Assembly: GCF_028736175.1 (NCBI RefSeq) | Contig: NZ_CP117880.1 | Span: 620,001-684,000 of the forward strand | Direction of reading: 5' to 3' | DNA from: Sphingobacterium oryzagri | Lineage (GTDB): Bacteria > Bacteroidota > Bacteroidia > Sphingobacteriales > Sphingobacteriaceae | DNA: 64,000 nt | In this document: piece after piece, positions 1 through 7,729 of the stretch | How the letters are laid out: each line of letters opens with the position of its first letter | Numbering within the stretch: the first letter of the stretch is position 1 | The notes under the pieces: model-generated | What the model was told of the DNA's origin: nothing | Database searches by the model: none | The model's input: the letters and a program-made list of their open reading frames with translations, nothing else | Translations under genes and position numbers: made by a program

Positions 1-1
1 T

Positions 2-961
2 AAAATCGAGGAAGGAAACGAAGGTTCCCTTGCTTTTTTGTCAAATCCCAAGTACGAAAGCTTCCTGTATCAGACAAATGCTTCGGCTGTCATTGTTAAT
101 GAAGACTTAGCACTTCAAAAAACAGTTGAAACGACTTTAATTCGCGTAAAAGACGCTTATTTGGCGTTTTCAGAACTCCTAAAAATATATCACCAGCTTC
201 GTAACGAGCGAAGTGGGATGGAAGAACCTTCTTTTATTCACGAGTCGGCTCAGGTAGGCAGCGACCTTTATTTAGGCGCATTCTCCTATATCGGTCGTGA
301 TGTAAAAATCGGAAACCATGTGAAAATTTATCCACAGGTATATATTGGTGATGGCGTCTCTATTGGTGACGATGTGGTTATTTTTCCGGGTGTAAAAGTA
401 TATTACGATTGCAAAATAGGTCGTAATGTGGTGTTGCACAGTGGTGTTGTTGTGGGAAGTGATGGTTTTGGCTTCGCTCCACAAAATGACGGCACATATA
501 GTAAAGTACCACAGATCGGAAACGTGATCGTGGAAGACGATGTGGAGATTGGTGCCAATACCGTGATCGATCGCGCGACGCTAGGTTCTACGGTGATCAA
601 AAAAGGCGTGAAGTTGGATAACCTGATCCAGATTGCGCATAATGTAGAAATCGGTACGCATACCGTGGTGGCCGCGCAGACGGGTATTTCCGGCAGTACC
701 AAAGTGGGCGACCATGTGGTGCTTGGCGGGCAGGTCGGCATTGTCGGACATATACAAATCGCTTCGGGATCACAAGTGCAGGCACAATCGGGCGTAAACC
801 GATCGATCGGTCAGGAAAATAAAAAATGGGGCGGCTCGCCTGCTATGCCATATAGTAGCAATCTGCGCTCGCAAGTGATCTATGGAAAATTGCCCGCGCT
901 GGAACAACGGCTTACAGAATTGGAAGCCCGATTGAAAAAACTGTATGACGAAACGCAATAA
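2..961 (+). CDS. lpxD: UDP-3-O-acylglucosamine N-acyltransferase LpxD (5'-truncated by window edge)
   Basis: LpxD transfers the second (N-linked) acyl chain onto UDP-3-O-acyl-glucosamine in lipid A synthesis, in the cytoplasm. The frame is open from base 2 and the reading [20 protein letters not shown] matches the LpxD N-terminal uridine-binding domain, so the true start lies before the window; the TTG at 38 is internal. After that domain comes a long left-handed beta-helix of hexapeptide repeats (from about base 230), the catalytic-type His in IAHNVEIG near base 638, and a C-terminal helix rich in Leu/Glu. About 25 N-terminal residues appear to be missing. The gene is followed after 15 bases by lpxC-fabZ and then lpxA, the usual Bacteroidota lipid A cluster. 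Confidence 0.95.
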   Translation, partial: KIEEGNEGSLAFLSNPKYESFLYQTNASAVIVNEDLALQKTVETTLIRVKDAYLAFSELLKIYHQLRNERSGMEEPSFIHESAQVGSDLYLGAFSYIGRDVKIGNHVKIYPQVYIGDGVSIGDDVVIFPGVKVYYDCKIGRNVVLHSGVVVGSDGFGFAPQNDGTYSKVPQIGNVIVEDDVEIGANTVIDRATLGSTVIKKGVKLDNLIQIAHNVEIGTHTVVAAQTGISGSTKVGDHVVLGGQVGIVGHIQIASGSQVQAQSGVNRSIGQENKKWGGSPAMPYSSNLRSQVIYGKLPALEQRLTELEARLKKLYDETQ

Positions 962-976
962 TTTGCTAAATAGTAT

Positions 977-2383
977 ATGTTAGATATGAATGTGAAACAA
1001 AGGACAATACAGTCCGAAATAGCTATTTCAGGAATTGGTCTTCACACGGGGAAAATAGTGAACATGACGATCAAGCCTGCGGCGGAATTCCATTGGTATA
1101 AATTTAAACGCGTAGATCTGGAAGGGCAGCCTGTTGTTGCGGTTGATGCGGATAATGTGACGGATACGTCCAGAGGCACAACGATTACGCAAAATGGCGC
1201 GTCGGTCAGCACGATCGAACACCTTATGGCTGCTTTTGTCGGTCTGCAGATTGATAATGCACTTATAGAGATAGATGGGCCGGAAGTGCCGATATTGGAC
1301 GGTAGCTCCAAGATTTACTTGGAAAAACTGTTGGAAGTAGGCTTTGTCGATCAGGAAGCCGATCGCGACTACTATGAAATCAAAGATAATATCGCTTACG
1401 TAGAAAAAGATCGCAAGGTAGAAATTATTGCCATGCCCTTAGATGGCTATCGCCTTACCTGCATGATTGACTTTAACTCGCCGGTATTGGGCAGTCAACA
1501 CGCAGCGATCAGTAATATTTCGGAATTTCAGAATGAAATAGCATCGTCCAGAACCTTTTGTTTCTTGCACGAACTGGAAAGTCTTTTAAACCACAACCTG
1601 ATAAAAGGTGGCGACTTGTCCAATGCTATCGTTATTGTGGATAAAGAAGTGAGCAAGGAAGAACTGGATAAACTTTCGGGCTTGTTTAACAAATCGGTCG
1701 AGGTGGCCAACGAAGGAATCTTGAATAATATTCAGTTGCGCTACCAAAACGAGCCGGCGAGACATAAATTGCTCGATATGATCGGCGACCTGGCTTTGGT
1801 AGGGCGTCCGTTGAAAGGTCATATTATGGCTGCTCGCCCTGGACACGCTGCGAATGCGGCGTTTGCCAAGAAAATTAAAGCACAAATAAAACGAGATAGG
1901 AATCGAAAACATACAAAAGTTTACGATCCGAATATGACGCCTGTGTACGATACCGTGCAAATCATGAATATATTGCCACACAGGCAGCCATTTTTGATGG
2001 TTGATAAAATTTTGGAGCTTTCAGAAACACACGTTATCGGATTAAAAAATGTGACCATGAATGAAGATCTTTTTATGGGGCATTTTCCTGGTGCACCGGT
2101 ATTTCCGGGCGTACTGCAGATTGAGGCGATGGCACAGACAGGTGGAATTTTGGTGTTGAATACTGTTCCCGACCCACAAAATTGGTTAACGCTGTTCCTA
2201 AAAATAGAAAATGCGCGTTTTAAAAATCAAGTGACACCGGGAGACACGATTATTTTCCATTTGGAACTGCTTGAGCCTATCCGTCGCGGTATTGCGCGAA
2301 TGAAAGGTGTCGGCATGGTCGGTGATAAGGTAGCGAGTGAAGCAGAACTAATGGCTCAAATTGTAAAAGTTAAAGGTAATTAA
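977..2383 (+). CDS. lpxC-fabZ: bifunctional UDP-3-O-acyl-GlcNAc deacetylase / 3-hydroxyacyl-ACP dehydratase (LpxC-FabZ fusion)
   Basis: One 468-residue protein carries two enzymes. Residues about 5-300 are LpxC, the zinc deacetylase that commits to lipid A synthesis: E81-H82 (IEHLMAAF), H263 and D267 (RHKLLDMIGD) are the expected metal and catalytic residues and H290 (RPGHAAN) the second catalytic His. Residues about 320-468 are a hotdog-fold FabZ dehydratase, with H369 and E383 in GHFPGAP...FPGVLQIEAMAQ. This fusion is characteristic of Bacteroidota. The start is ATG 977, or the ATG nine bases later (MNVKQRT). The next gene, lpxA, begins two bases after the stop, so the pair is probably translationally coupled. 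In E. coli fabZ and lpxC are separate genes. Confidence 0.97.
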   Translation: MLDMNVKQRTIQSEIAISGIGLHTGKIVNMTIKPAAEFHWYKFKRVDLEGQPVVAVDADNVTDTSRGTTITQNGASVSTIEHLMAAFVGLQIDNALIEIDGPEVPILDGSSKIYLEKLLEVGFVDQEADRDYYEIKDNIAYVEKDRKVEIIAMPLDGYRLTCMIDFNSPVLGSQHAAISNISEFQNEIASSRTFCFLHELESLLNHNLIKGGDLSNAIVIVDKEVSKEELDKLSGLFNKSVEVANEGILNNIQLRYQNEPARHKLLDMIGDLALVGRPLKGHIMAARPGHAANAAFAKKIKAQIKRDRNRKHTKVYDPNMTPVYDTVQIMNILPHRQPFLMVDKILELSETHVIGLKNVTMNEDLFMGHFPGAPVFPGVLQIEAMAQTGGILVLNTVPDPQNWLTLFLKIENARFKNQVTPGDTIIFHLELLEPIRRGIARMKGVGMVGDKVASEAELMAQIVKVKGN

Positions 2384-2384
2384 G

Positions 2385-3182
2385 ATGATACAACCGTTAT
2401 CATACATCCATCCGGAAGCGAAAATCGCGCAAAATGTAGTTGTGGAACCATTCACAACAATTTATAAGGATGTTGAAATTGGAGAGGGCACGTGGATAGG
2501 CTCTAACGTGACCATCATGAATGGGGCCAGGATTGGTAAGAACTGTCGTATCTTTCCCGGCGCCGTTATTTCTGGTGAACCGCAAGATTTAAAATTTGAA
2601 GGCGAAGTCACGACGACGGAAATCGGCGACAATACCACTATACGCGAGTGTGTAACGATCAATAGAGGGACGAAGGACCGCTACAGAACCGTTATCGGTA
2701 AGAATTGCCTTATCCAGGCGTATAGCCACATCGCGCATGATTGTTTTGTAGGAGATAACTGTATCTTCTCCAACTCGAGCACGCTGGCCGGACACATCAC
2801 CGTGGGTGATTACGTTGTGTTGGCCGGAATGGTCGCTGTTCATCAATTTTGTCAAATCGGCTCGCACGCTTTTGTGACGGGCGGTACATTGGTGCGTAAA
2901 GACGTGCCTCCATTTATCAAAGCTGCCCGCGAACCGATTTCGTATGCTGGTATCAATTCTGTCGGCTTGCGCCGCCGTGGATTTACGGCCGAGCAGATCA
3001 CCGAAATTCAGGATATTTACCGCGTGTTGTTTGTGCAAAACCGGAACTTAACTAAAGCGTTGGATTTGATAGAAGCCGAATTTGCACCGACAGAACTGCG
3101 CGACGAGATTCTATCCTTTGTTCGTAATTCGAACCGTGGAGTAATTAAAGGTTTTAATCAAGGTCGTATTTCAACACTTTAA
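2385..3182 (+). CDS. lpxA: acyl-ACP--UDP-N-acetylglucosamine O-acyltransferase LpxA
   Basis: LpxA catalyses the first step of lipid A synthesis, the 3-O-acylation of UDP-GlcNAc. The protein has 265 residues, close to the family's usual 255-265. An N-terminal beta-helix of hexapeptide repeats contains the active-site region AYSHIAHDC, with the catalytic-type His at about residue 118, followed by the LpxA signature around GHITVGDYVVLAGMVAVHQF and a C-terminal helical domain from about residue 190. It lies directly behind lpxC-fabZ (two bases), which makes a single operon with lpxD likely. The stop is followed 13 bases later by an ABC ATPase gene. Confidence 0.96.
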   Translation: MIQPLSYIHPEAKIAQNVVVEPFTTIYKDVEIGEGTWIGSNVTIMNGARIGKNCRIFPGAVISGEPQDLKFEGEVTTTEIGDNTTIRECVTINRGTKDRYRTVIGKNCLIQAYSHIAHDCFVGDNCIFSNSSTLAGHITVGDYVVLAGMVAVHQFCQIGSHAFVTGGTLVRKDVPPFIKAAREPISYAGINSVGLRRRGFTAEQITEIQDIYRVLFVQNRNLTKALDLIEAEFAPTELRDEILSFVRNSNRGVIKGFNQGRISTL

Positions 3183-3195
3183 AAAGCAGGTTTTA

Positions 3196-3819
3196 TTGCA
3201 TATAACTTTACTCGATCTAGGCCGACGGTATAATAGAGAATGGATCTTTCGACATTTGGATTATACCTTTTCATTTGGAAAAAAATATGCGGTATTGGGA
3301 CCGAATGGTTCCGGTAAATCGACTTTATTGAAAGTCGTTTCCAGCAGTTTGACGCCGAGTGAAGGCCAAATAACTTATCACACTGCGGCAAATGAAGCCG
3401 TCGCGGTGGATGATATTTTTCAAAAATTGACTATCGCGGCGCCCTACGTGGAGTTGATTGAGGAGTTTACACTCCGGGAAATGCTCGCCTTTCATTTTAA
3501 GTTCAAACCGCTACTTGCAGGATATACGATAGATCGTGTATTAGACGTGTTGGCGCTGGGCAAAGCGTTGGATAAGGAAATCCGCTTTTTTTCGTCGGGT
3601 ATGAAACAGCGTGTCAAGCTTGCGTTGGCCTGCTGCTCGGCCAGTAACATTGTACTGCTGGATGAACCGACCAGTAACCTGGATGTAGCAGGTGAAGCTT
3701 GGTATCTCTCGCTGGTGCAGGAAACGATCACAGCGGATAGGCTGTTAATCGTAGGCTCCAACCAGGAGAAAGAATATGCTTTTTGCGATGAGCACTTGTC
3801 TATTCTTTCTTATAAATAA
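3196..3819 (+). CDS. ABC transporter ATP-binding protein (orphan ATPase)
   Basis: A 207-residue ABC ATPase without a membrane partner nearby. Walker A is GPNGSGKST at residues 35-43, the signature is SSGMKQRVKLALA from about 133, and Walker B with its Glu is VLLDEP at about 153-158. A D-loop-like SNLD follows. No ATG is available; the best start is TTG 3196, preceded at short distance by the purine-rich AAAAAGCAGG. It lies 13 bases after lpxA and reads in the same direction, so it is probably co-transcribed with the lipid A genes. A role in envelope or lipid export is possible from context, but the substrate is unknown. Confidence 0.88.
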   Translation: MHITLLDLGRRYNREWIFRHLDYTFSFGKKYAVLGPNGSGKSTLLKVVSSSLTPSEGQITYHTAANEAVAVDDIFQKLTIAAPYVELIEEFTLREMLAFHFKFKPLLAGYTIDRVLDVLALGKALDKEIRFFSSGMKQRVKLALACCSASNIVLLDEPTSNLDVAGEAWYLSLVQETITADRLLIVGSNQEKEYAFCDEHLSILSYK

Positions 3820-3857
3820 GAACAAATAAAGGGTTTTCATAAAAGCCTTATATTTTG

Positions 3858-3865
3858 TAGTTTTG
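3858..3865 (+). promoter_or_regulatory. candidate efp promoter, -7 box TAGTTTTG
   Basis: TAGTTTTG fits the Bacteroidota -7 consensus TAnnTTTG and lies about 27 bases before the efp start. A T-rich stretch about 20 bases upstream could serve as -33. A short imperfect hairpin (3829-3850) just before it may end the lpx transcription unit. Confidence 0.45.
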
Positions 3866-3891
3866 TAACGCTAAAATTCAAAAAGATTGTT

Positions 3892-4452
3892 ATGTCAAAA
3901 GCATCTGAAGTAAAATCAGGAAATATACTTCGTTTTAACGGAGAACTTGTTGCTGTAGAGGAGTTTATTCATCGCACACCTGGTAATTTGCGCGCTTTTT
4001 ACCAAGCACGTATGCGCAATGTGCGCAGTGGAAAATTGGTTGAATATCGTTTCAGAACGGATGAAGAGGTGGAAATTGCGCGCGTAGAAACCAATGATTA
4101 TCAATATTTATACGACGATGCTGATTTCTTCGTCGTGATGGATAACAACACGTACGAGCAATTTAACATCCCGAAAGGGCTTTTTGGCGACACAGCGCGC
4201 TTTTTAAAGGAAGGCATGAGCGTGATTATCGCTTTTGAGAGCGATGAACCGATTATGGCGCAGGCACCAGCTACGGTAGAATTAGAAATTACTTATACCG
4301 AGCCGGCTGTGAAAGGCGATACCTCTACAAATGCGTTGAAAACAGCAACGGTAGAGACCGGTGTAGAAATCCGTGTGCCGTTGTTTATCAATCAGGGAGA
4401 CAAAGTGAAAGTAGATACACGCACGGGCGATTATATCGAACGTGTAAAATAA
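3892..4452 (+). CDS. efp: elongation factor P
   Basis: EF-P binds between the ribosomal P and E sites and rescues ribosomes stalled at polyproline stretches. The 186-residue protein has the three EF-P beta-barrel domains and the usual C-terminal stretch (KVDTRTGDYIERVK). In the N-terminal KOW-like domain, the loop that normally carries the modified Lys or Arg reads TPGNLRAF at residues 29-36, so Asn32 stands where E. coli has the beta-lysylated Lys34. This suggests that the loop is unmodified or modified in another way. The start is ATG 3892, with its own candidate promoter just upstream. Confidence 0.96.
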   Translation: MSKASEVKSGNILRFNGELVAVEEFIHRTPGNLRAFYQARMRNVRSGKLVEYRFRTDEEVEIARVETNDYQYLYDDADFFVVMDNNTYEQFNIPKGLFGDTARFLKEGMSVIIAFESDEPIMAQAPATVELEITYTEPAVKGDTSTNALKTATVETGVEIRVPLFINQGDKVKVDTRTGDYIERVK

Positions 4453-4516
4453 GAGTTTAGGTTTAGGTTGATTATTCGGTCTTGTTAGCCTCCCAGGCGC
4501 AAGACCGTTTTCATTT

Positions 4517-5104
4517 ATGAGCTATATGACAAAGGCAGCGCTTCGGGAAACCTACAAAAAGCTTCGTATGCTTCTGAAGAAGGAGGAAATCGCCGCGTAT
4601 AATGCGTCGATTTTAGCGCAGTTGCAAGGCCGGGATTGGTCGGATATGAAATACGTCCACACGTTCTTGCCAATTGTGGCGCATAACGAGCCTGATATGT
4701 GGCAATTCATAGACTTTCTACGCCTTTATTTTCCTTCAAGCCATATCGTGGTGAGCCGTGCAAATGCAGCGAACTACGTGATGGATAATTTTTTGCTGAC
4801 AGAAGGCGTCACGTTGAAGAAAAATGCCTGGGGTATCGTAGAGCCCGTAGATGGAGAAAAGATCGATGAAAAGCTATTAGATGCGGTTATTGTGCCCTTA
4901 TTGATTGCTGATCAACATGGGAACCGCGTAGGCTATGGAAAAGGCTTTTACGACCGGTTTTTAGCGAAATGTCGGAAAGACTGCATTAAGATTGGTATTT
5001 CGTATTTCGAGCCCGTTGCTGGTATAATTGATGTTGGCCCCTTCGATATTCCTTTAGATACGTTAATCACGCCAGAAAAAACGCACGTTTTCGAAAGAGA
5101 TTAA
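4517..5104 (+). CDS. 5-formyltetrahydrofolate cyclo-ligase
   Basis: This ATP-dependent enzyme converts 5-formyl-THF to 5,10-methenyl-THF, returning a storage folate to the one-carbon pool. The 195-residue length is typical. The family hallmark GYGKGFYDRFL is present at about residues 139-149, after the N-terminal basic helix KAALRETYKKLR that contributes to nucleotide and folate binding. Start ATG 4517; a second in-frame ATG three codons later is an alternative. The gene follows efp by 64 bases in the same direction and converges on the serB-like gene across a long inverted repeat. Confidence 0.92.
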   Translation: MSYMTKAALRETYKKLRMLLKKEEIAAYNASILAQLQGRDWSDMKYVHTFLPIVAHNEPDMWQFIDFLRLYFPSSHIVVSRANAANYVMDNFLLTEGVTLKKNAWGIVEPVDGEKIDEKLLDAVIVPLLIADQHGNRVGYGKGFYDRFLAKCRKDCIKIGISYFEPVAGIIDVGPFDIPLDTLITPEKTHVFERD

Positions 5105-5143
5105 GACAACTTAATATCAGCTACGAATAAATGATTGCAAAAG

Positions 5144-5302
5144 CTAAAGAAGGTGTCTAAAAAGTGATTAAATTTTGTCATTGCGAGAAGGAGGAACGAC
5201 GACGAAGCAATCTTATCAAATAAAAATGCAGATTGCTTCGTCATACTTCCTCGCCATGACGCATTTTGAAGTTAATCGATTGCTTTGGGACAGCCTCTTT
5301 AG
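5144..5302. repeat. MITE/REP-like long inverted repeat
   Basis: About 159 bases form one imperfect inverted repeat. The core arms 5177-5213 and 5230-5260 both contain GTCAT-GCGAG and CGAAGCAATCT-type blocks (for example GACGAAGCAATCT against AGATTGCTTCGTC), around a 16-base loop. Pairing extends outward through GATTAA and CTAAAGA to about 5144 and 5302. It sits between two convergent genes, where it could also act as a terminator. It carries no reading frame of note. The blocks resemble dispersed palindromic repeats found in many bacterial genomes. Confidence 0.75.
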
Positions 5303-5327
5303 TTTATGATGCCGAAAGAACGGTATA

Positions 5328-6623
5328 CTATTTATAAAGTATGCGAAACTTGATGGTATTGTCGATTTGCTTTAATTGTTTGAGCAGATTCTTATCGTAT
5401 GCCGAATGGATATCGGTAACAGCATAACCAATCTCGCCCTTGGTCATCAAAAATTGCGAGATAATATTGATGTTATTTTCGGCATAGACGTTGTTAATCT
5501 GCGCCATAATACCCGGTACATTCTGATGGATGTGGAGCAGCCGGTGTGCCTGTGTTAGCCTCGGCAAAATAAGATTTGGAAAGTTCCGGCTCATGTACGT
5601 ATCGCCGTTGTTGATGAAATCGGCCATCCGCCGTGGTATAAACTCTGCATTGCGCTTCTTTATCTTCTTATCATCAAATACCACAATACCTTTTTCTGTA
5701 CATACGGTTCTACTGATATGCCCCTTCACATCGCCCAAGTAGCCAATTGTTTTCAATTTATCTGCGCGCGACAATTGCTCTTCGTTAATCGTTATGCCAT
5801 CAGCCAGGAGCAGCATGCCCACATCTTTGGTGTATTTTTCGTCGAAAGACTCTTTTACACGCACCGAAAAACCATCGCGTTTTAAAATATGTACTGCAAT
5901 CTCGGGCACCTCACCAATGATAAGGCAGAGGATTCTATTTTTTGGATAGGATATCGCTCGGGGAAGATCATTCACGTACAGAAACTCGTCAAAACTCGGC
6001 GTAATGTGATCGGCTTTTTCCGTCACGCTTTTTCTGGAAATATTCTCCGTAAAAGCGAAGAATTTTTCGATCATTCCAGATTCTTTCAGTTGAAAATCAG
6101 AATAGCCATCCCCGATGCCGAAGATTCGCCCATCGATATTGAGCTCTTTGAGCAATTTGACCTTGCCACCTTCATCGGAAAGGGGATTCATGTCATCATA
6201 GCCAACAATGTTGCCGCTCTCATCAAATAGGAAGGTATTGGCGTAGATATTTTCTTTCCTGATATGGTAAGGGGTGACAACCGGTGTGATAAACTCTTTG
6301 AAACCACCGGAAACGATCCAGGCAGTGTCTTCGTTCTTTTTAAAAAACTCTTTATTGCGCTCGAACGATCGGGAAACTTTCTTCTTTAAATGCGAAACGA
6401 GTTTGTCTAAATGTGTCCTGTTTGCGTTTAACAATTTGACGCGACCGGTTAAGCTTTCGCGGAATGATATCTTTCCCTCCATGGCCAAATTGGTAAAGTC
6501 TTCGATCTGCTGATAGATACGTTCGCGATCGGGATGATTTTCTAAAGATATTCGAGCCAATTCATCCAATGCTTCGACTTGTGTGAAGGTACTGTCGAAA
6601 TCAATGATGTAGTAATTTTTCAC
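5328..6623 (-). CDS. serB: SerB-type phosphoserine phosphatase fused to a reduced SerA C-terminal region with ACT domain
   Basis: The N-terminal half is a HAD phosphatase of the phosphoserine type: DFDST nucleophile motif, VSGG, and GDGYSD metal motif, likely making L-serine from phosphoserine. The last 90 residues match the end of E. coli-type 3-phosphoglycerate dehydrogenase, including FINNG...NFPNLILP and an ACT domain (LLHIHQNVPGIMAQINNVYAENNINI), which in SerA binds serine. The 110 or so residues between are too short for a Rossmann NAD domain, so the dehydrogenase part looks eroded. Start: GTG 6623 (reads MKNYYIIDFDST); an in-frame TTG at 6650 overlapping the upstream stop is an alternative that adds nine residues. 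It forms an operon with the epimerase gene. Confidence 0.88.
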   Translation of the reverse strand: MKNYYIIDFDSTFTQVEALDELARISLENHPDRERIYQQIEDFTNLAMEGKISFRESLTGRVKLLNANRTHLDKLVSHLKKKVSRSFERNKEFFKKNEDTAWIVSGGFKEFITPVVTPYHIRKENIYANTFLFDESGNIVGYDDMNPLSDEGGKVKLLKELNIDGRIFGIGDGYSDFQLKESGMIEKFFAFTENISRKSVTEKADHITPSFDEFLYVNDLPRAISYPKNRILCLIIGEVPEIAVHILKRDGFSVRVKESFDEKYTKDVGMLLLADGITINEEQLSRADKLKTIGYLGDVKGHISRTVCTEKGIVVFDDKKIKKRNAEFIPRRMADFINNGDTYMSRNFPNLILPRLTQAHRLLHIHQNVPGIMAQINNVYAENNINIISQFLMTKGEIGYAVTDIHSAYDKNLLKQLKQIDNTIKFRILYK

Positions 6624-6646
6624 GGTTATGTTGTTGATTTTATGGT

Positions 6647-7615
6647 TCAAGGGTTGTATTTGAGCGATATCTGCTGGAGTGTCAAGTCTAGCGGTTTAAA
6701 TGTGTATCCGGTAGCATCCAACACTTTTTTGTTTGAATAAGCGAGTTTGGCAGCCGAGGCCATGGCCGATTCGCGCGTCAGTGCGGGTCTTTTACCTTGC
6801 AATAGCGCTACAAGCTTGGCTGCACGCCAGGCAATGCTCAGCATGAAAGGTTTAGCTTTGATCTTCGGACTGGGCTTGCCCAATAGTTTAGCAATGCGCT
6901 CCAGCAAATCTTTATTGCTGAGGTTTTCGCTGTTAAGGATAAAACGCTCGCCGCTGATACGGGTGTCGTCCATAATATGAATCATGAGCTTGGCAACATC
7001 TTCTACATCGACGATGCCGACACTGCCCGGCGGATAGATTTTTAGTCCTTTTTGCACCATCTCAAAAATAACGCCCGATCCTTTCTTGCCAACGCCTGTG
7101 CCCATAATAACAGATGGATTGACAATATTTGCATCCAAGCCTTCCACGATGCCGCGCCAGACTTCCATCTCGCTCTCGTACTTGGAAAGCGCATATTTGG
7201 ATGTTTTCTGACCATCATCCCACTTGCTTTCTTCCGTAACAGGCTCGCCAGCTTTGCTCGTGCCCAGTGCGGCGATTGAGCTGACATGCATTAGCCGAGC
7301 ACCATGCGCTATGCAAAGATTCACGATATGCTGCGTGCCCTCACTATTGGTATGCAGCATGCTATCCCAATCTGCTGGCTGGTACGATATTTTTGCCGCG
7401 CAATGGTATACCTTGGTCACTCCTGTGAAGATGTCTGCCAGCGCAAAATAATCTACAATATCGGCATCTACCCACTGTATCAGCGAGGATGAACGTAAAC
7501 TGTCGGGAATCGTGGAATCTGGTCTCTTTGTAGCCAATACAGCAATGCCATCATCAATTAAAAACTTAATTAATGTCGATCCTAAAAATCCTGTTCCGCC
7601 TGTTACTAATATCAC
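6647..7615 (-). CDS. NAD-dependent epimerase/dehydratase (extended SDR family)
   Basis: A 322-residue extended short-chain dehydrogenase. The Rossmann motif VTGGTGFLG lies at residues 4-12 and the catalytic Tyr-Lys pair is Y141-A-L-S-K145 (KYALSK), with the Ser of VSSIAAL upstream. The overall pattern resembles dihydroflavonol-4-reductase/3-beta-HSD-like proteins, so the substrate cannot be named. The stop lies at the start of the serB-like gene in the same direction, which suggests a shared transcript whose link to serine synthesis is unclear. A candidate -7 box TATTTTTG (7648-7655, minus strand) lies about 33 bases before the start. Confidence 0.88.
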   Translation of the reverse strand: MILVTGGTGFLGSTLIKFLIDDGIAVLATKRPDSTIPDSLRSSSLIQWVDADIVDYFALADIFTGVTKVYHCAAKISYQPADWDSMLHTNSEGTQHIVNLCIAHGARLMHVSSIAALGTSKAGEPVTEESKWDDGQKTSKYALSKYESEMEVWRGIVEGLDANIVNPSVIMGTGVGKKGSGVIFEMVQKGLKIYPPGSVGIVDVEDVAKLMIHIMDDTRISGERFILNSENLSNKDLLERIAKLLGKPSPKIKAKPFMLSIAWRAAKLVALLQGKRPALTRESAMASAAKLAYSNKKVLDATGYTFKPLDLTLQQISLKYNP

Positions 7616-7647
7616 TTGCTAACCAATTGTTGAAAACTTATTCTTCC

Positions 7648-7655
7648 CAAAAATA
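7648..7655 (-). promoter_or_regulatory. candidate promoter for epimerase-serB unit, -7 box TATTTTTG
   Basis: Read on the minus strand, TATTTTTG fits TAnnTTTG and lies about 33 bases before the epimerase ATG. The expected -33 position has only TTTCGC, so the call is moderate. The divergent plus-strand gene must have its own promoter in the same 114-base gap; ATATTTG near 7668 is a possibility. Confidence 0.4.
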
Positions 7656-7729
7656 GCTTAATAAATGCATATTTGCGAAATACTCAGTACATTGTTTCTG
7701 TTTTTTGTGTTATTTATACTCATATTTTT

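Noticed and set aside
7673..7729. N-terminal extension of the arginase-fold gene
   Set aside because: The extra 19 residues are hydrophobic and unlike the family; the ATG at 7730 gives a normal N-terminus.
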